Positions 8,792 to 18,232 of a DNA stretch of 64,000 nt are shown here, in pieces. Both the position numbers and the translations under genes were made by a program. The stretch comes from COE1 sp910588595 (GTDB taxonomy: Bacteria; Bacillota; Clostridia; Lachnospirales; Lachnospiraceae). Below the pieces are notes generated by a model. It was not told where the DNA came from. It worked only from the letters and a program-made list of their open reading frames with translations, and made no database searches. The stretch is taken from the NCBI GenBank assembly GCA_948957135.1, contig CARDBT010000002.1:1-64000 (forward strand). Reading direction: 5' to 3'. How positions within the stretch are numbered: the stretch's first letter is position 1; every line of letters starts with the position of its first letter.

Positions 8792-9604
8792 TTATTTCCT
8801 CTGCACGGATCTGCGCATAAAAAGAGTTCCATACACGTTCTCGAGCACTGCCTCCGCATAGATCTTCTCTGGCGCCAGACATCTTACCTTATCCGAAAAA
8901 TGATAGCGCTGTGCAAGCTCCCTCGGCGCAAACCCCAGATCTGCAGTCTCCAGCATGGAGATATCAAACTCACTGTCACCAGCCGCGATCACATGGTCAG
9001 TGCGGATATATTTCCTAAACCGATCAACTGCCTTTCCCTTATTTAATGCTCTGGGAACGACATAAACTTTTGTTCCATTGTTAAAAATGTCTATGATGCG
9101 TGTGTTCAATACCTTTTTTAGATCTGCAACCACCACTTCTGGCTCCTCGCATTTTGTAAATACAAACAAGTCTCTGATAAAGCGCAGCTCAAAACTCCTG
9201 CGCCTGTCACTGTCCAATATCTCCAATGCCCTGTGCAGCTCACCTACACTGTTCCCGATCAGCTCCAGCGAATTCCTGTACCAATCTTCGTCTTCCCTGC
9301 GGACAACAGTGCCGTCGACAACACCCTCTGTCAAAAGCACACCGCCGTTGCAGACAAGTGCGTACTTAAAACTGCCGACCCCCAGATCAATCCTCTCATA
9401 CTGCTCTGTCGTCCGGGTCGTCGTCGGCACGATCAGGATCTCTTGCTGCATTTCCGAAAGTTTATGTAGAAGACGAAATGTCTTTTGTGTGACAAACGAA
9501 ATCTCCCGCCCCTGATATATCTCAACACAGCACTTATCTTTCCCAATATCATGCTTATAAGAATATATCAACGTATTATCCAAGTCTGTATGAAATACGA
9601 CCAT
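8792..9604 (-). CDS. HAD-superfamily phosphatase of the Ter biosynthetic module
   Basis: A 270-residue Cof/sucrose-phosphatase-like HAD hydrolase. Motif I is HTDLDNTL near the N-terminus with nucleophile Asp and DxDxT spacing. A Thr-rich VPTTTRTTEQYE segment fits motif II. Motif IV, AAGDSEFDISML, is in the C-terminal third. Ter-linked gene clusters are known to carry such a HAD gene, thought to dephosphorylate a product of the neighbouring PRTase and ATP-grasp enzymes; the substrate here is inferred only. The ATG at 9604 is preferred because GGAGGCGGAG precedes it directly. It is the last gene of the minus-strand ter run. Confidence 0.85.
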   Translation of the reverse strand: MVVFHTDLDNTLIYSYKHDIGKDKCCVEIYQGREISFVTQKTFRLLHKLSEMQQEILIVPTTTRTTEQYERIDLGVGSFKYALVCNGGVLLTEGVVDGTVVRREDEDWYRNSLELIGNSVGELHRALEILDSDRRRSFELRFIRDLFVFTKCEEPEVVVADLKKVLNTRIIDIFNNGTKVYVVPRALNKGKAVDRFRKYIRTDHVIAAGDSEFDISMLETADLGFAPRELAQRYHFSDKVRCLAPEKIYAEAVLENVYGTLFMRRSVQRK

Positions 9605-9670
9605 CTCCGCCTCCATATCAACAAAATCACATAATGAGAAATCCGCTTTTTATTTGGACCGCCAAACAAT

Positions 9671-9773
9671 CGAGTAGGGAAGAGCCATCTTCCCCTACTC
9701 GTGCGCCGGTCACCCGTCAGCGAACCGATTTATCGGTTTGATGACATTCTTCCTCTGGGTGCCCGTGTGCATA
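9671..9773 (-). repeat. Copy B of a structured post-terminator repeat
   Basis: Contains a hairpin CGAGTAGGGAAGAGCC/TCTTCCCCTACTCG and a second hairpin around AACCGATTTATCGGTT. The blocks GGTCACCCGTC and GGGTGCCCG can pair with each other at long range. On the minus strand it starts right after the hairpin at 9774-9809. Confidence 0.7.
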
Positions 9774-9809
9774 GATAAAGCAAAGTGAAAAATTTCACTC
9801 TGCTTTATC
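9774..9809 (-). terminator. Hairpin terminator after the 65-residue gene
   Basis: A 17-base-pair stem with one mismatch, GATAAAGCAAAGTGAAA against TTTCACTCTGCTTTATC, two-base loop. About 40 bases beyond the stop at 9852. The T-run is weak. Confidence 0.55.
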
Positions 9810-9851
9810 AAAGTCACATTTTCAAGAATGATATGCTGTACCTGTGATCTC

Positions 9852-10049
9852 TCAGATCAATTCCAGCGCCCGCTTATACAACGGATCAAATTCACAACCG
9901 CAGCTTCCGCATTGTTCGTCTGCCTCTCTGATCGCCGATACTAAAGTATCTCTGTCAGCTCTTCCGTCCAGCCATTGCTGTGCCGGAACAGCTATCAGAT
10001 CCCAACCAGATGCTGCAAGCTTCTCCATGATCGATTTTAGTTCTTCCAT
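9852..10049 (-). CDS. Small Ter-linked hypothetical protein
   Basis: A 65-residue acidic protein with a compact C-terminal motif EQCGSCGCEFDPLYKRALEL holding three Cys in a CGSCGC arrangement. No family is named with confidence. The three cysteines could bind a metal. It sits 25 bases after the Ca2+ ATPase gene on the same strand and before the terminator hairpin at 9774-9809, so it is probably co-transcribed with the ter run. The ribosome site is weak (GGGG about nine bases upstream). Confidence 0.7.
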   Translation of the reverse strand: MEELKSIMEKLAASGWDLIAVPAQQWLDGRADRDTLVSAIREADEQCGSCGCEFDPLYKRALELI

Positions 10050-10074
10050 AAATCTACCCCGATATGAAGTACTT

Positions 10075-12777
10075 TTATTTCTTATTGACTACCATCTTTC
10101 GAATCATGTCAACCGGTATCATGGTGATGGACAGTATCACAACTACCGCCCAGCCGGCAATGCCAAACGGAGTACAGCTAAACATATTTCCGATCCAGGT
10201 AAAAACCGGTACCGGGATCAGCGCTGCATTCACGATCACAAACTGAACGAGAATGATCAGGAAAAATACTTTCAAAAATCCCTTGTTCTGATCCAGCCCT
10301 TTAAATATAGCAACCCCGTCATCTCTGACATTGAAGCCATTGCAAAGTGCACTCACGATAAACAGTACAAAATATCCAGTCAGATGCTGTGCATTGGGGA
10401 CACCGTTCATTACATTTCCTGCACTGTCAAGTGCCCAGCCGCCAAACAGATCTGCGATAAACGAGTTTTTCAGATATACAAAACTTACTACCGTGAGCCA
10501 CAATCCCATTGTCAATATCTGTGCCATCATCGCCTTGCTCACAATGCTCTCGTCCCTGCGCCTTGGCTTTTCGCGCATATACTTCTCCAGAGCAGGCTCG
10601 TTGCCGAGCATGATCGCACCAAGACTGTCCATGACAAGATTTACGAACAGTAAATGTGTCACTTTCAGTGGCTCGTCCACTCCGAAGAAGGGCGCGATCG
10701 CGCTTACCACAACCGCAGTCACATTGATCACGAGCTGGAACTTGCAGAACTTCAGTATATTGTGGTAAATGGTTCGTCCATAGAGGATCGCATCCTTGAT
10801 CGATTTAAAGTTGTCATCAAGGATAACAATCTTACCGGCTTCCTTTGCCGCCTCTGTGCCACTGCCCATAGCAAAACCGACATCAGCACGCTTTAACGCC
10901 GGAGAATCGTTCACACCGTCGCCTGTCATGCCGACAACAAGGTTCATCTCCTGGCAGAGTCTTACCATACGGGATTTGTCCGTGGGCAGTGCTCTGGCGA
11001 TCACCCTGATCTTTGGTATGATCTTCTTTACATCCTCGTCCGACATCTCGTTTAACTGCGCGGAAGAGAGCGCCATATCATCATTGCTCTTCAACAGACC
11101 TGCATCCTTTGCGATCGCCACCGCCGTCTCAAGCCTGTCACCAGTGATCATTACAACCTGGATGCCTGCGTCCTGCACCTCCTTGATCGCATCTCTCGCC
11201 TCAGGTCTCACGTCGTCCCTGATGCCTACCAGACCGATAATGACGATATCGTCGTTGATCTTGCTCTCCACGAGCGAACTCTCCGAATATCCAAACGCAA
11301 GCACGCGCATAGCCTTCGCTGCCAGCTCGTCAATCTTTCTGTCGAGCACAGCCTTGTCCATATCCCTGACATTGCCATCCGCATCCAGATACTTTGTTGC
11401 TGCTGCAAGAAGCCGCTCAGGTGCGCCCTTATAGAAAGTCTTGCCCACATTGTCGATCCTTGCCTGGCTGAATTTGTTTGTAGAGTTGAAGCTCTGCTGC
11501 GCATTGACCACATACTCTGTGTTTGCCGCAAGCGCCCTGAAAGTATCCTCCCCGATAAACTTCATCAGTGCCTGGTCTGTAGCATTACCGCCAATGACTT
11601 TATGGGAAGCATCAAACATGGACTGTGTGTTCTTACCGATCGCAAGATCGATCAGTCCCTTGACTTTACTGTGTTTACTCAACTGTGGTATATCGATCGA
11701 ATTTCCGTCCGCACAGAAGAAATCAACTACCTCAAGCGAACCCTTTGTGATCGTACCCGTCTTATCACTGAAGAGAATATTTAATGAACCAGCCGTCTCA
11801 ATACCTTCTGCCTTTCTGACAAGTACATTGTGGTCAAGCATCTTGCTCGTATTCTGCATCAGCACAAGAGAGATCATCAGCGGAAGCCCCTCCGGCACCG
11901 CACAGACAACGATCACGACCGCAAGTGAGACCGCCGCGATCACATTCTTGATAATATCCGGGATCGGCTGTGCAAAATATCCTGCAACGCCACCGTCGAA
12001 TACCAGAACCGCGTGCGCCAGATAAAACAGTGCGATCACAATCGCGCCGATGTAGCCAAATGTCGAGATCTGCTTTGCGAGCTTTGCCAGTTTTACTTTG
12101 AGCGGCGAATCCGGCTCGTCCTCCTGCATCTCCTCAGCCATCCGCCCCATCATGGTCTTTAAGCCGACCTTCCTGACATCAAGAATACCCTCTCCGTCAA
12201 AGATCACCGCACCTCGGAACAGGGAATGCTTGTCGACGAAAGTATCACCGGTGATCTCATCTGCAAGCTGCACACCTGGATCTGCCGCTGTCTTCTTGCA
12301 CTCCTCCGCCTCTCCGTTCAATGCAGAGTTATCCACCTTGAGCGCTCCATCGATCAGTATACCATCTGCCGGAATCTTATCGCCAGACTGAAGCAGGATC
12401 TTGTCTCCGACTACAACATCGTCGACTTCGATCACCGTCACGACTCCGTTTCTGTATACCTTACACTGGTCCTTCTCAGTGCTATCCTTGAGCTCACGAT
12501 ACTTCGTATCGCTCGCTACACCGGTCTTGGCTGATACAAATGCCACCACCAGCACTGCCACGATCGTCCCCAATGGCTCATAGATCTCCGCATAGCCAAA
12601 AAAGAACATCACGATCATCAGTGCTGCGATCGCCAGAAGGATTTTGATCATCGGGTCCCCAAAAGTCTCCTTAAACTCCTCCCAGAAGGTTGTAGGTTCC
12701 GAATCAGGAATCGCGTTTGAGCCATATTGCTCGCGTGATTGCTCGACCTCTCTGTCACTAAGTCCATTAAATTTCAT
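10075..12777 (-). CDS. PMCA-type calcium-translocating P-type ATPase
   Basis: A 900-residue P-type ATPase that couples ATP hydrolysis to Ca2+ export. The order is an N-terminal cation-ATPase segment, an actuator domain with LNGEAEE (the TGES equivalent), TM4 ion-site motif CAVPEGLPL, phosphorylation motif FSDKTGTITKGS, hinge motif MTGDGVNDSPALKRAD and a C-terminal six-helix region. Length and motifs match bacterial P2-type Ca2+ ATPases. It follows three terD genes by 20 bases, in the place where many ter operons carry the membrane protein TerC. As TerD proteins bind Ca2+, a calcium pump here suggests that the operon handles a Ca2+ signal. Confidence 0.93.
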   Translation of the reverse strand: MKFNGLSDREVEQSREQYGSNAIPDSEPTTFWEEFKETFGDPMIKILLAIAALMIVMFFFGYAEIYEPLGTIVAVLVVAFVSAKTGVASDTKYRELKDSTEKDQCKVYRNGVVTVIEVDDVVVGDKILLQSGDKIPADGILIDGALKVDNSALNGEAEECKKTAADPGVQLADEITGDTFVDKHSLFRGAVIFDGEGILDVRKVGLKTMMGRMAEEMQEDEPDSPLKVKLAKLAKQISTFGYIGAIVIALFYLAHAVLVFDGGVAGYFAQPIPDIIKNVIAAVSLAVVIVVCAVPEGLPLMISLVLMQNTSKMLDHNVLVRKAEGIETAGSLNILFSDKTGTITKGSLEVVDFFCADGNSIDIPQLSKHSKVKGLIDLAIGKNTQSMFDASHKVIGGNATDQALMKFIGEDTFRALAANTEYVVNAQQSFNSTNKFSQARIDNVGKTFYKGAPERLLAAATKYLDADGNVRDMDKAVLDRKIDELAAKAMRVLAFGYSESSLVESKINDDIVIIGLVGIRDDVRPEARDAIKEVQDAGIQVVMITGDRLETAVAIAKDAGLLKSNDDMALSSAQLNEMSDEDVKKIIPKIRVIARALPTDKSRMVRLCQEMNLVVGMTGDGVNDSPALKRADVGFAMGSGTEAAKEAGKIVILDDNFKSIKDAILYGRTIYHNILKFCKFQLVINVTAVVVSAIAPFFGVDEPLKVTHLLFVNLVMDSLGAIMLGNEPALEKYMREKPRRRDESIVSKAMMAQILTMGLWLTVVSFVYLKNSFIADLFGGWALDSAGNVMNGVPNAQHLTGYFVLFIVSALCNGFNVRDDGVAIFKGLDQNKGFLKVFFLIILVQFVIVNAALIPVPVFTWIGNMFSCTPFGIAGWAVVVILSITMIPVDMIRKMVVNKK

Positions 12778-12797
12778 TATTCATTTTCTCCTCATTA

Positions 12798-13388
12798 TTA
12801 GATAAATCTATTTGCAAGCTCTCCAAGCCCTGGGTCCGCTGTCGCCTGACCCACAGCATTGAATTTCCACTCCCCGTTATTTCTGTATATCTCACCAAAG
12901 ATCATTGCTGTCATGTTAGAATAGTCTTCGGATAAGTTGTATTTGCACAACTCTGTATTGTTCCTGGCATCTACGATCCTGATAAATGCATTCTGGATCA
13001 TCCCGAAATGCTGCTTTCTCTGAACCGCCTGGTAAATATTGACAACAACGACAATCTTGTCATATTCCTGTGGAACTGATGCCAGATCGACGATGATCTG
13101 CTCGTCATCCCCGTCTCCTGCTCCTGTCAGATTGTCTCCCATGTGCTGCACCGTGCCGGACTTATGTCTGAGATTGTTGAAAAAGATCACATCACCATTC
13201 TCACGGAGTTTCCCATCGATCAGCATGATCGCAGACGCGTCACAGTCAATCGGCGCTGGCTTCGGTGCAAAGAGTCCTCTCTTTGCCGGCTTTGCCTCAT
13301 CCCATCCGAGACCTACGATCACCTTGGAAAGACCTGCGTTATCCTTGGACAAACTTACCTTCTGACCTTTTTGTAAACTAACTGACAT
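12798..13388 (-). CDS. TerD-family protein (variant first calcium loop)
   Basis: A 196-residue TerD-domain protein beginning SVSLQKGQKVSLSKDN. The second calcium loop is intact (GDNLTGAGDGDDEQI). The first loop region has a basic insert, AKPAKRGLFAPKPAPIDCDA, in place of the DVNAFDTGGDFDLDA found in its neighbours, so metal binding may differ. TerD proteins are cytosolic Ca2+-binding beta-sandwich proteins of stress and tellurite response. It is the third of three tandem terD genes, 17 bases after the second and 20 before the ATPase, so one transcript is likely. Confidence 0.92.
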   Translation of the reverse strand: MSVSLQKGQKVSLSKDNAGLSKVIVGLGWDEAKPAKRGLFAPKPAPIDCDASAIMLIDGKLRENGDVIFFNNLRHKSGTVQHMGDNLTGAGDGDDEQIIVDLASVPQEYDKIVVVVNIYQAVQRKQHFGMIQNAFIRIVDARNNTELCKYNLSEDYSNMTAMIFGEIYRNNGEWKFNAVGQATADPGLGELANRFI

Positions 13389-13405
13389 CTCTATATTCCC
13401 TCCTA

Positions 13406-13987
13406 TTATTCCACAACTACACCAAAGTTTTCACAGAGTGCTGCAAGTCCTCCCTGGAAACCACTTCCAATCGCGTTAAACTTCCACTCACTGCCATTCT
13501 TGTAGAGCTCTCCGAACACTGCCGCTGTCTCGATCGAGAAATCCTCCCCGAGGTCATAGCGGAGCATCTCCTCGCCATTTTCTTCATTGTAGATACGGAT
13601 AAACGCGTTATTGACCTGTCCAAAATTCTGCTTTCTCTGCTCTGGCTCATAGATCGTCACAGTAAATGCAATCTTTGTAATGTTAGCAGGGACTTTTGAC
13701 AGGTCGATCTTGATCTGCTCGTCGTCCCCGTCGCCGACACCTGTGAGGTTGTCACCCTGATGAACGACACTCCCCGAAGGATGAGAGAGATTTCCATAGA
13801 ATACAAAATCACTAGAGCCGCCAACTTTCCCTGTATCTTCCAGCAGGAACGCTGCTGCATCCAAATCGAAGTCCCCGCCTGTATCAAACGCATTGACATC
13901 CCAGCCAAGTCCTACAACGACATTTTTTAAGCCCGGATTATCTTTCGTAAGGCTGACTTTCTGACCTTTTTTTAAATTAACTGGCAT
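13406..13987 (-). CDS. TerD-family calcium-binding stress protein
   Basis: A 193-residue canonical TerD/TerE-type protein. It has GLGWDVNAFDTGGDFDLDAA at about residues 26-45 and GDNLTGVGDGDDEQI around residues 80-94, both calcium loops intact, and ends with the conserved FNAIGSGFQGGLAALC. Strongly similar to the next gene upstream, which indicates a tandem duplication. A GGAGG site precedes the start. It is the middle copy of the three-gene terD array. Confidence 0.95.
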   Translation of the reverse strand: MPVNLKKGQKVSLTKDNPGLKNVVVGLGWDVNAFDTGGDFDLDAAAFLLEDTGKVGGSSDFVFYGNLSHPSGSVVHQGDNLTGVGDGDDEQIKIDLSKVPANITKIAFTVTIYEPEQRKQNFGQVNNAFIRIYNEENGEEMLRYDLGEDFSIETAAVFGELYKNGSEWKFNAIGSGFQGGLAALCENFGVVVE

Positions 13988-14015
13988 CTTTTATGCCCTC
14001 CTTCTCAATAAAATA

Positions 14016-14597
14016 TTACGCTACCTCAATCCCGTAATGTCCGCAGAGTGCTGCAAGTCCTCCCTGGAATCCGCTTCCGATCGCATTGAACTTCCACTCA
14101 CCGCCATGTCTGTAGAGCTCACCGACAACTACCGCCGTCTCGATCGAAAAATCTTCGCCAAGATCATAGCGGATCAGCTCTGTGTTCGTCGTCTCATCCA
14201 CAATGCGGATAAACGCATTGGCAACCTGACCAAAATTCTGCTTTCTGACATCAGCGTCATAAATGGTAACAGTGAACGCGATCTTCTCAACATTTGCAGG
14301 AACTTTTTCAAGTTCGATCTCGATCTGCTCGTCGTCCCCTTCTCCTTCTCCTGTCAGGTTGTCTCCCATATGCTTGACAGAATGGCTGGGATGCTCCAGA
14401 TTTCCATAGAATACAAACTCTTTCTCTGTCGGGCACTTTCCGCTTGCTCCCACCATAAACGCTGCTGCGTCCAGGTCAAAATCCGCTCCGGAATCAAACG
14501 CGTTCACATCCCATCCAAGTCCTACCATAATCTTTTTAAGTCCTGGATTTCCTTTTGTCAGATCAACTTTCTGTCCTTTTGATAAACTAATTGGCAT
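14016..14597 (-). CDS. TerD-family calcium-binding stress protein
   Basis: A 193-residue TerD/TerE-type protein with GLGWDVNAFDSGADFDLDAA and GDNLTGEGEGDDEQI loops and the C-terminal FNAIGSGFQGGLAALC. I take the ATG at 14597 (MPISLSKGQ), eight bases after GGAGG; the longer in-frame reading to 14624 lacks support and would reach the TelA stop. It is the first of the three tandem copies, 29 bases downstream of telA. Confidence 0.95.
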   Translation of the reverse strand: MPISLSKGQKVDLTKGNPGLKKIMVGLGWDVNAFDSGADFDLDAAAFMVGASGKCPTEKEFVFYGNLEHPSHSVKHMGDNLTGEGEGDDEQIEIELEKVPANVEKIAFTVTIYDADVRKQNFGQVANAFIRIVDETTNTELIRYDLGEDFSIETAVVVGELYRHGGEWKFNAIGSGFQGGLAALCGHYGIEVA

Positions 14598-14626
14598 ACT
14601 TTTTTCCTCCTTCATATGAATCAATT

Positions 14627-15778
14627 TTAGTTCTTTTTGTCGGGCATATGATACATCCTGTTAAACTCCTGCTTGATATTCTCAAGTCTCGCCTGATCCT
14701 CGACGCGCTTCTGCCTCGCATCATTCTGAATCTGCCTCGTCTCGTTAATACCATCCACGATCGTTCTCCAGGTTGTTTCCAGTGTTTCAATCTTGATCGA
14801 GCTGCCTGCCGCCATCGCTGTTGTCATTTTGGTCTGCTCGACAGTATTCTGTGCATTCTTGATCAGCATCTCGTTGGTCTTGGCATCAAGTGCACTCATC
14901 GCCTCCGCCTGTATCTTCTGACGTTTGAGCATGATCGCCTGCGCGAGTGCCTGCTTGAATACAGGCAGCGTGATGATAAATGCCGAGTTGATCTTTCTGA
15001 CAAGGTTCATGTTGCTGAATTCCATCGCCTTGATCATAGGGATCGACTGCATCGCCACACTCTCCGCTGTTCTCAGATCCTGCGTCCTCTGTTCAAGCAT
15101 CATCAGTGCCTGATTGAGACTCGAGATCTCGAACTGTATGGAACTATCCCCCGTTGTCTGCATGTCAGATTCTCTCTGTGCAATATATGCTTCGATCTCC
15201 TTGCAGCCCTGCTCACCAGCCAGAATATACTTTACCAGTTCATGGTAGTAGTTCACATTTGCCTCAAACATTTTATCGAGATTACGGTTGGACTGCTTGA
15301 TCTCTGACTCGTACTTCCTGAGTTCCACATAGATCTTGTCAACCTCGTCCCCCATTGTATGATATTTCTCCAATATCCTGTCGAGCTGCTTTCTCATATT
15401 GCCAAAAAGCTTTCCGAAAAGGGAAGGATTCTCCTGGAGCTCATCGATATCAAACTTCTCCATCACCTTTGCAAGCGCATTGAGCATCTCACTCGAATCA
15501 TCGAGCTGGGACATGTTCACGTTGTTTAGCACAACATCCGACGCCTTCGAGATCTCCTCCGCGACATTTGCACCAAACGACACGATCGTCTCCAGGTTAT
15601 TGACCTCGATCGTGCTCACGATATCATCAACTTCCTGCGAGCCGACAAGCACCTCGTTCATCTGCTGCCTGTCCTCAACGATATCATACGTCTCAACCAC
15701 CTCAATCTCATTTTTGGTGTCCACAGTGTTTGCCATCACCGGCGACTGTGTCGCCACTCTGCTAAAATCAAGTCCCAT
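14627..15778 (-). CDS. telA: TelA-family toxic anion resistance protein
   Basis: A 383-residue, largely helical, charged protein of the TelA/KlaA (YceH) family. The core includes FGKLFGNMRKQLDRILEKYH, the central YHELVKYILAGEQGCKEIEA and ITLPVFKQALAQAIMLKRQ, features of the family. TelA proteins are linked to tellurite and other toxic-anion resistance; mechanism is not known. The start at 15778 follows GGAGG by five bases. It lies 30 bases after yceG and before terD, the same order as the Bacillus yceC-yceH region in part, supporting a common operon. Confidence 0.92.
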   Translation of the reverse strand: MGLDFSRVATQSPVMANTVDTKNEIEVVETYDIVEDRQQMNEVLVGSQEVDDIVSTIEVNNLETIVSFGANVAEEISKASDVVLNNVNMSQLDDSSEMLNALAKVMEKFDIDELQENPSLFGKLFGNMRKQLDRILEKYHTMGDEVDKIYVELRKYESEIKQSNRNLDKMFEANVNYYHELVKYILAGEQGCKEIEAYIAQRESDMQTTGDSSIQFEISSLNQALMMLEQRTQDLRTAESVAMQSIPMIKAMEFSNMNLVRKINSAFIITLPVFKQALAQAIMLKRQKIQAEAMSALDAKTNEMLIKNAQNTVEQTKMTTAMAAGSSIKIETLETTWRTIVDGINETRQIQNDARQKRVEDQARLENIKQEFNRMYHMPDKKN

Positions 15779-15808
15779 ATAATCCTCCATTCTGCATATA
15801 CCGCAAAT

Positions 15809-18079
15809 TTAACTCCTTCTAAACAATCTATCACGCCACGACAGCCGCGTGCCTGGTGGAACCAGCGCCATATTGGGAACCTGCAGGTCGTACACATATT
15901 CACCGATCTGATGCTCCTCCATCAATCTCTTATTAAAGTGCTTCTCTATATTCTGGTACCCTGTCGGCACAAAAAATGCCACATCAAATCCTGCCAGATT
16001 CAAGAATGCCGCCAGTATGGAATCCTCAAGGGAAATTATTTTTTCCCCGGTGTTGATATAGATCAACTTCGGATTCTTTTTCGTAAAATCAAATTTCTGG
16101 ATCAGCCGCACGATCTCTTTGGGCATATTCAGGATCGTCGCAATGATCGTGTACTCCGTACCGTTCTCAAAAGTTCCCTTGATCACTTTGCTCTCGATCA
16201 GCAGCTGCAATTTGTCAAAAATATGTTCCTGCACATCATCCCGCAGGAAGCTGTATGAATAGTTAGGGTTCTCCTTGATCTTCTTCCTCTGCAGACGCCC
16301 GTTCTTAAAAAATTCCACCGCGTGCACCTTCATGGGATTCGGCGCCGTGGAATCAATATAAGGAACATTTTTTACGACAAAAGTGTCCTCAGTCATCAGA
16401 TCCCTGATCGAACTCCAGTACTTTTGTACGATGCCGTCCTTGACGCCCGACACCTTGGCAAAGATCACCGGCAGCGTGACAATGCCGTTCTCCGTGCTGA
16501 AATTAGGGCGAAACTTCAGCTCTTCCTTCCATAGGATCTGTATCTCCTCATACATAGTCTGCAGTGTGATGGCAACCGCCTTTCCATACTGGCGATTGCG
16601 GTACATCCCCGTATCCTGATACATCAGTCCGTCAAGCTCGCGCTCCGCATGAAAAGCAACTGTCCCTACCTGCACATCTGCACTCTGCTGCGGATACCGG
16701 TCCATGGACAGCGACTCCGGGAACTTGATCTCATACAACAGCGCATCCTCGAGACAGCATCTCGCGTTCAGATTTGGATTTAACACCAGCACATCCACCG
16801 GCAGTCTTGCCAGGATCCGCAGAAACAATGCCTCATTTTCATCACTGCATGGTCCCATGTGTATAAAACAGCTGATATCTGGGATCTTCCAGTTTGAAAA
16901 GAGCCGCTTCTGGTAGCGTTTCAGCCAGCAGAGCATATAAACCGCCTTGTTGGTGAGTTTGTTGAGGTTCATGTCCGCCGCTTTCGCCTCGGCGAGCATC
17001 ACGTCCAAAAAAGCTTTCACCATCGCCCGCTGCAATTCAATATTGGCAGTATACTGGATATTTGTGATCAGATCCATCAACATCTCATCCTGGCGCGAAT
17101 AATTTTTGCGTTTTACAGCCGCGATCTCTTCCATCTCAGGTTTTGGTATGCACTCGTCAACAATGACAACACGCCGGCCGCCGCCTGTCAATTCCTGTTG
17201 GAACTGATACAGTTCATTTGCGTAAGTCCCTTTATCCTCCACCCCGTTTATCCTGTAAAAACAGTTGTAATAAAGCTTTGGATCATCCCCTCTTGCAGTG
17301 ACGCTTTTCCTCAGATCGGCAAGCCCTTTTCCCTCGATCCATGCATTCGTACAGTTGATGATCTGTGGTCTGATCCCGTAAATCCTTTCATTGTTCAACG
17401 CGTTCTGTATATCGGACCGAACCCGTTTCAGACTGAAATCGGGCGGAAACTCACGCATGTCCGGCAGTGTGAGATTGTCAGAGATCCTGTTGTTCCCATC
17501 AAGACTCTGGTATCTGACATCCCCGCCATATTGCAGGAGCACAACATCACATCCCGCATTTGAAAGGACCGTGATGAGCTGAAGTTCATAGCTGTTGATC
17601 TCTCCCTCGTACAATATCTTGGGAATTTTGTTTTCACCCAGCATGTTGATGATGCGCTCAAACTTATAGTACAGCCAGCACATAAACTTTATGTATGCAT
17701 TTTTCAGCATATTGTCATTTTTGCCAGCTTTCCGCAGTGTGTCAAGCGTCTCATAGAGTGACCTCGCGACATTACCTCTCTGATAATCGTTCATGCGGGG
17801 CAGCCACCTTTTCAGGCTCTGTGAGATAAATTCAGGATTCATTCGAAAATCCAGTCCCATGATCTCCTCATAGTAGGCCAGATTTCTCTCGTCCGGATTG
17901 GGAATCCTGCCCTCGATAATCACGCCGGACATCCGGGCAGCCTCGTAGTATCTCTGTATAAATTGTCCGATTTCCTCGGTATATCCGTTGATCCTATAAA
18001 AGTACACACCCTTCCCAGGTCTGTTGTCACGTTCCACAAAAAAATCATTTAGATTTTTTATCTTATTATGCGTAAACAT
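15809..18079 (-). CDS. YceG-family component of the Ter system
   Basis: A 756-residue soluble protein resembling the YceG_bac family (not the MltG/YceG endolytic transglycosylase). Features seen are an N-terminal FYRINGYTEEIGQFIQRYYE, a region SNAGCDVVLLQYGGD suggestive of a nucleotide- or sugar-type Rossmann fold, and a later repeat-like region with FDFTKKNPKLIYINTGEKI. The family is consistently encoded with TelA, TerD and the Ter biosynthetic module, and its biochemistry is unknown. GAGGAG precedes the ATG. A good promoter lies 63 bases upstream, so this is probably the first gene of a run yceG-telA-terD-terD-terD-Ca ATPase-small gene-HAD. Confidence 0.85.
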   Translation of the reverse strand: MFTHNKIKNLNDFFVERDNRPGKGVYFYRINGYTEEIGQFIQRYYEAARMSGVIIEGRIPNPDERNLAYYEEIMGLDFRMNPEFISQSLKRWLPRMNDYQRGNVARSLYETLDTLRKAGKNDNMLKNAYIKFMCWLYYKFERIINMLGENKIPKILYEGEINSYELQLITVLSNAGCDVVLLQYGGDVRYQSLDGNNRISDNLTLPDMREFPPDFSLKRVRSDIQNALNNERIYGIRPQIINCTNAWIEGKGLADLRKSVTARGDDPKLYYNCFYRINGVEDKGTYANELYQFQQELTGGGRRVVIVDECIPKPEMEEIAAVKRKNYSRQDEMLMDLITNIQYTANIELQRAMVKAFLDVMLAEAKAADMNLNKLTNKAVYMLCWLKRYQKRLFSNWKIPDISCFIHMGPCSDENEALFLRILARLPVDVLVLNPNLNARCCLEDALLYEIKFPESLSMDRYPQQSADVQVGTVAFHAERELDGLMYQDTGMYRNRQYGKAVAITLQTMYEEIQILWKEELKFRPNFSTENGIVTLPVIFAKVSGVKDGIVQKYWSSIRDLMTEDTFVVKNVPYIDSTAPNPMKVHAVEFFKNGRLQRKKIKENPNYSYSFLRDDVQEHIFDKLQLLIESKVIKGTFENGTEYTIIATILNMPKEIVRLIQKFDFTKKNPKLIYINTGEKIISLEDSILAAFLNLAGFDVAFFVPTGYQNIEKHFNKRLMEEHQIGEYVYDLQVPNMALVPPGTRLSWRDRLFRRS

Positions 18080-18141
18080 CCTTACTCCTCACAATGTTTA
18101 GGAACTCTTTCCTGTCTAATATTTCCAACGCAATCAATAAA

Positions 18142-18170
18142 ATTATAGCACAGGAAACTTATTTATTCAA
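18142..18170 (-). promoter_or_regulatory. Promoter of the yceG-telA-terD operon
   Basis: Minus-strand TTGAAT (18170-18165), exactly 17 bases, TATAAT (18147-18142), with a TGTGC extended -10 context. It is 63 bases upstream of the yceG start in an AT-rich gap. Best promoter match in the window. Confidence 0.65.
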
Positions 18171-18232
18171 TACGAACAGAACATACTTTCAAATATTAAT
18201 TCTTTATTAATCGGTTTTTAATCTTTTATGTA

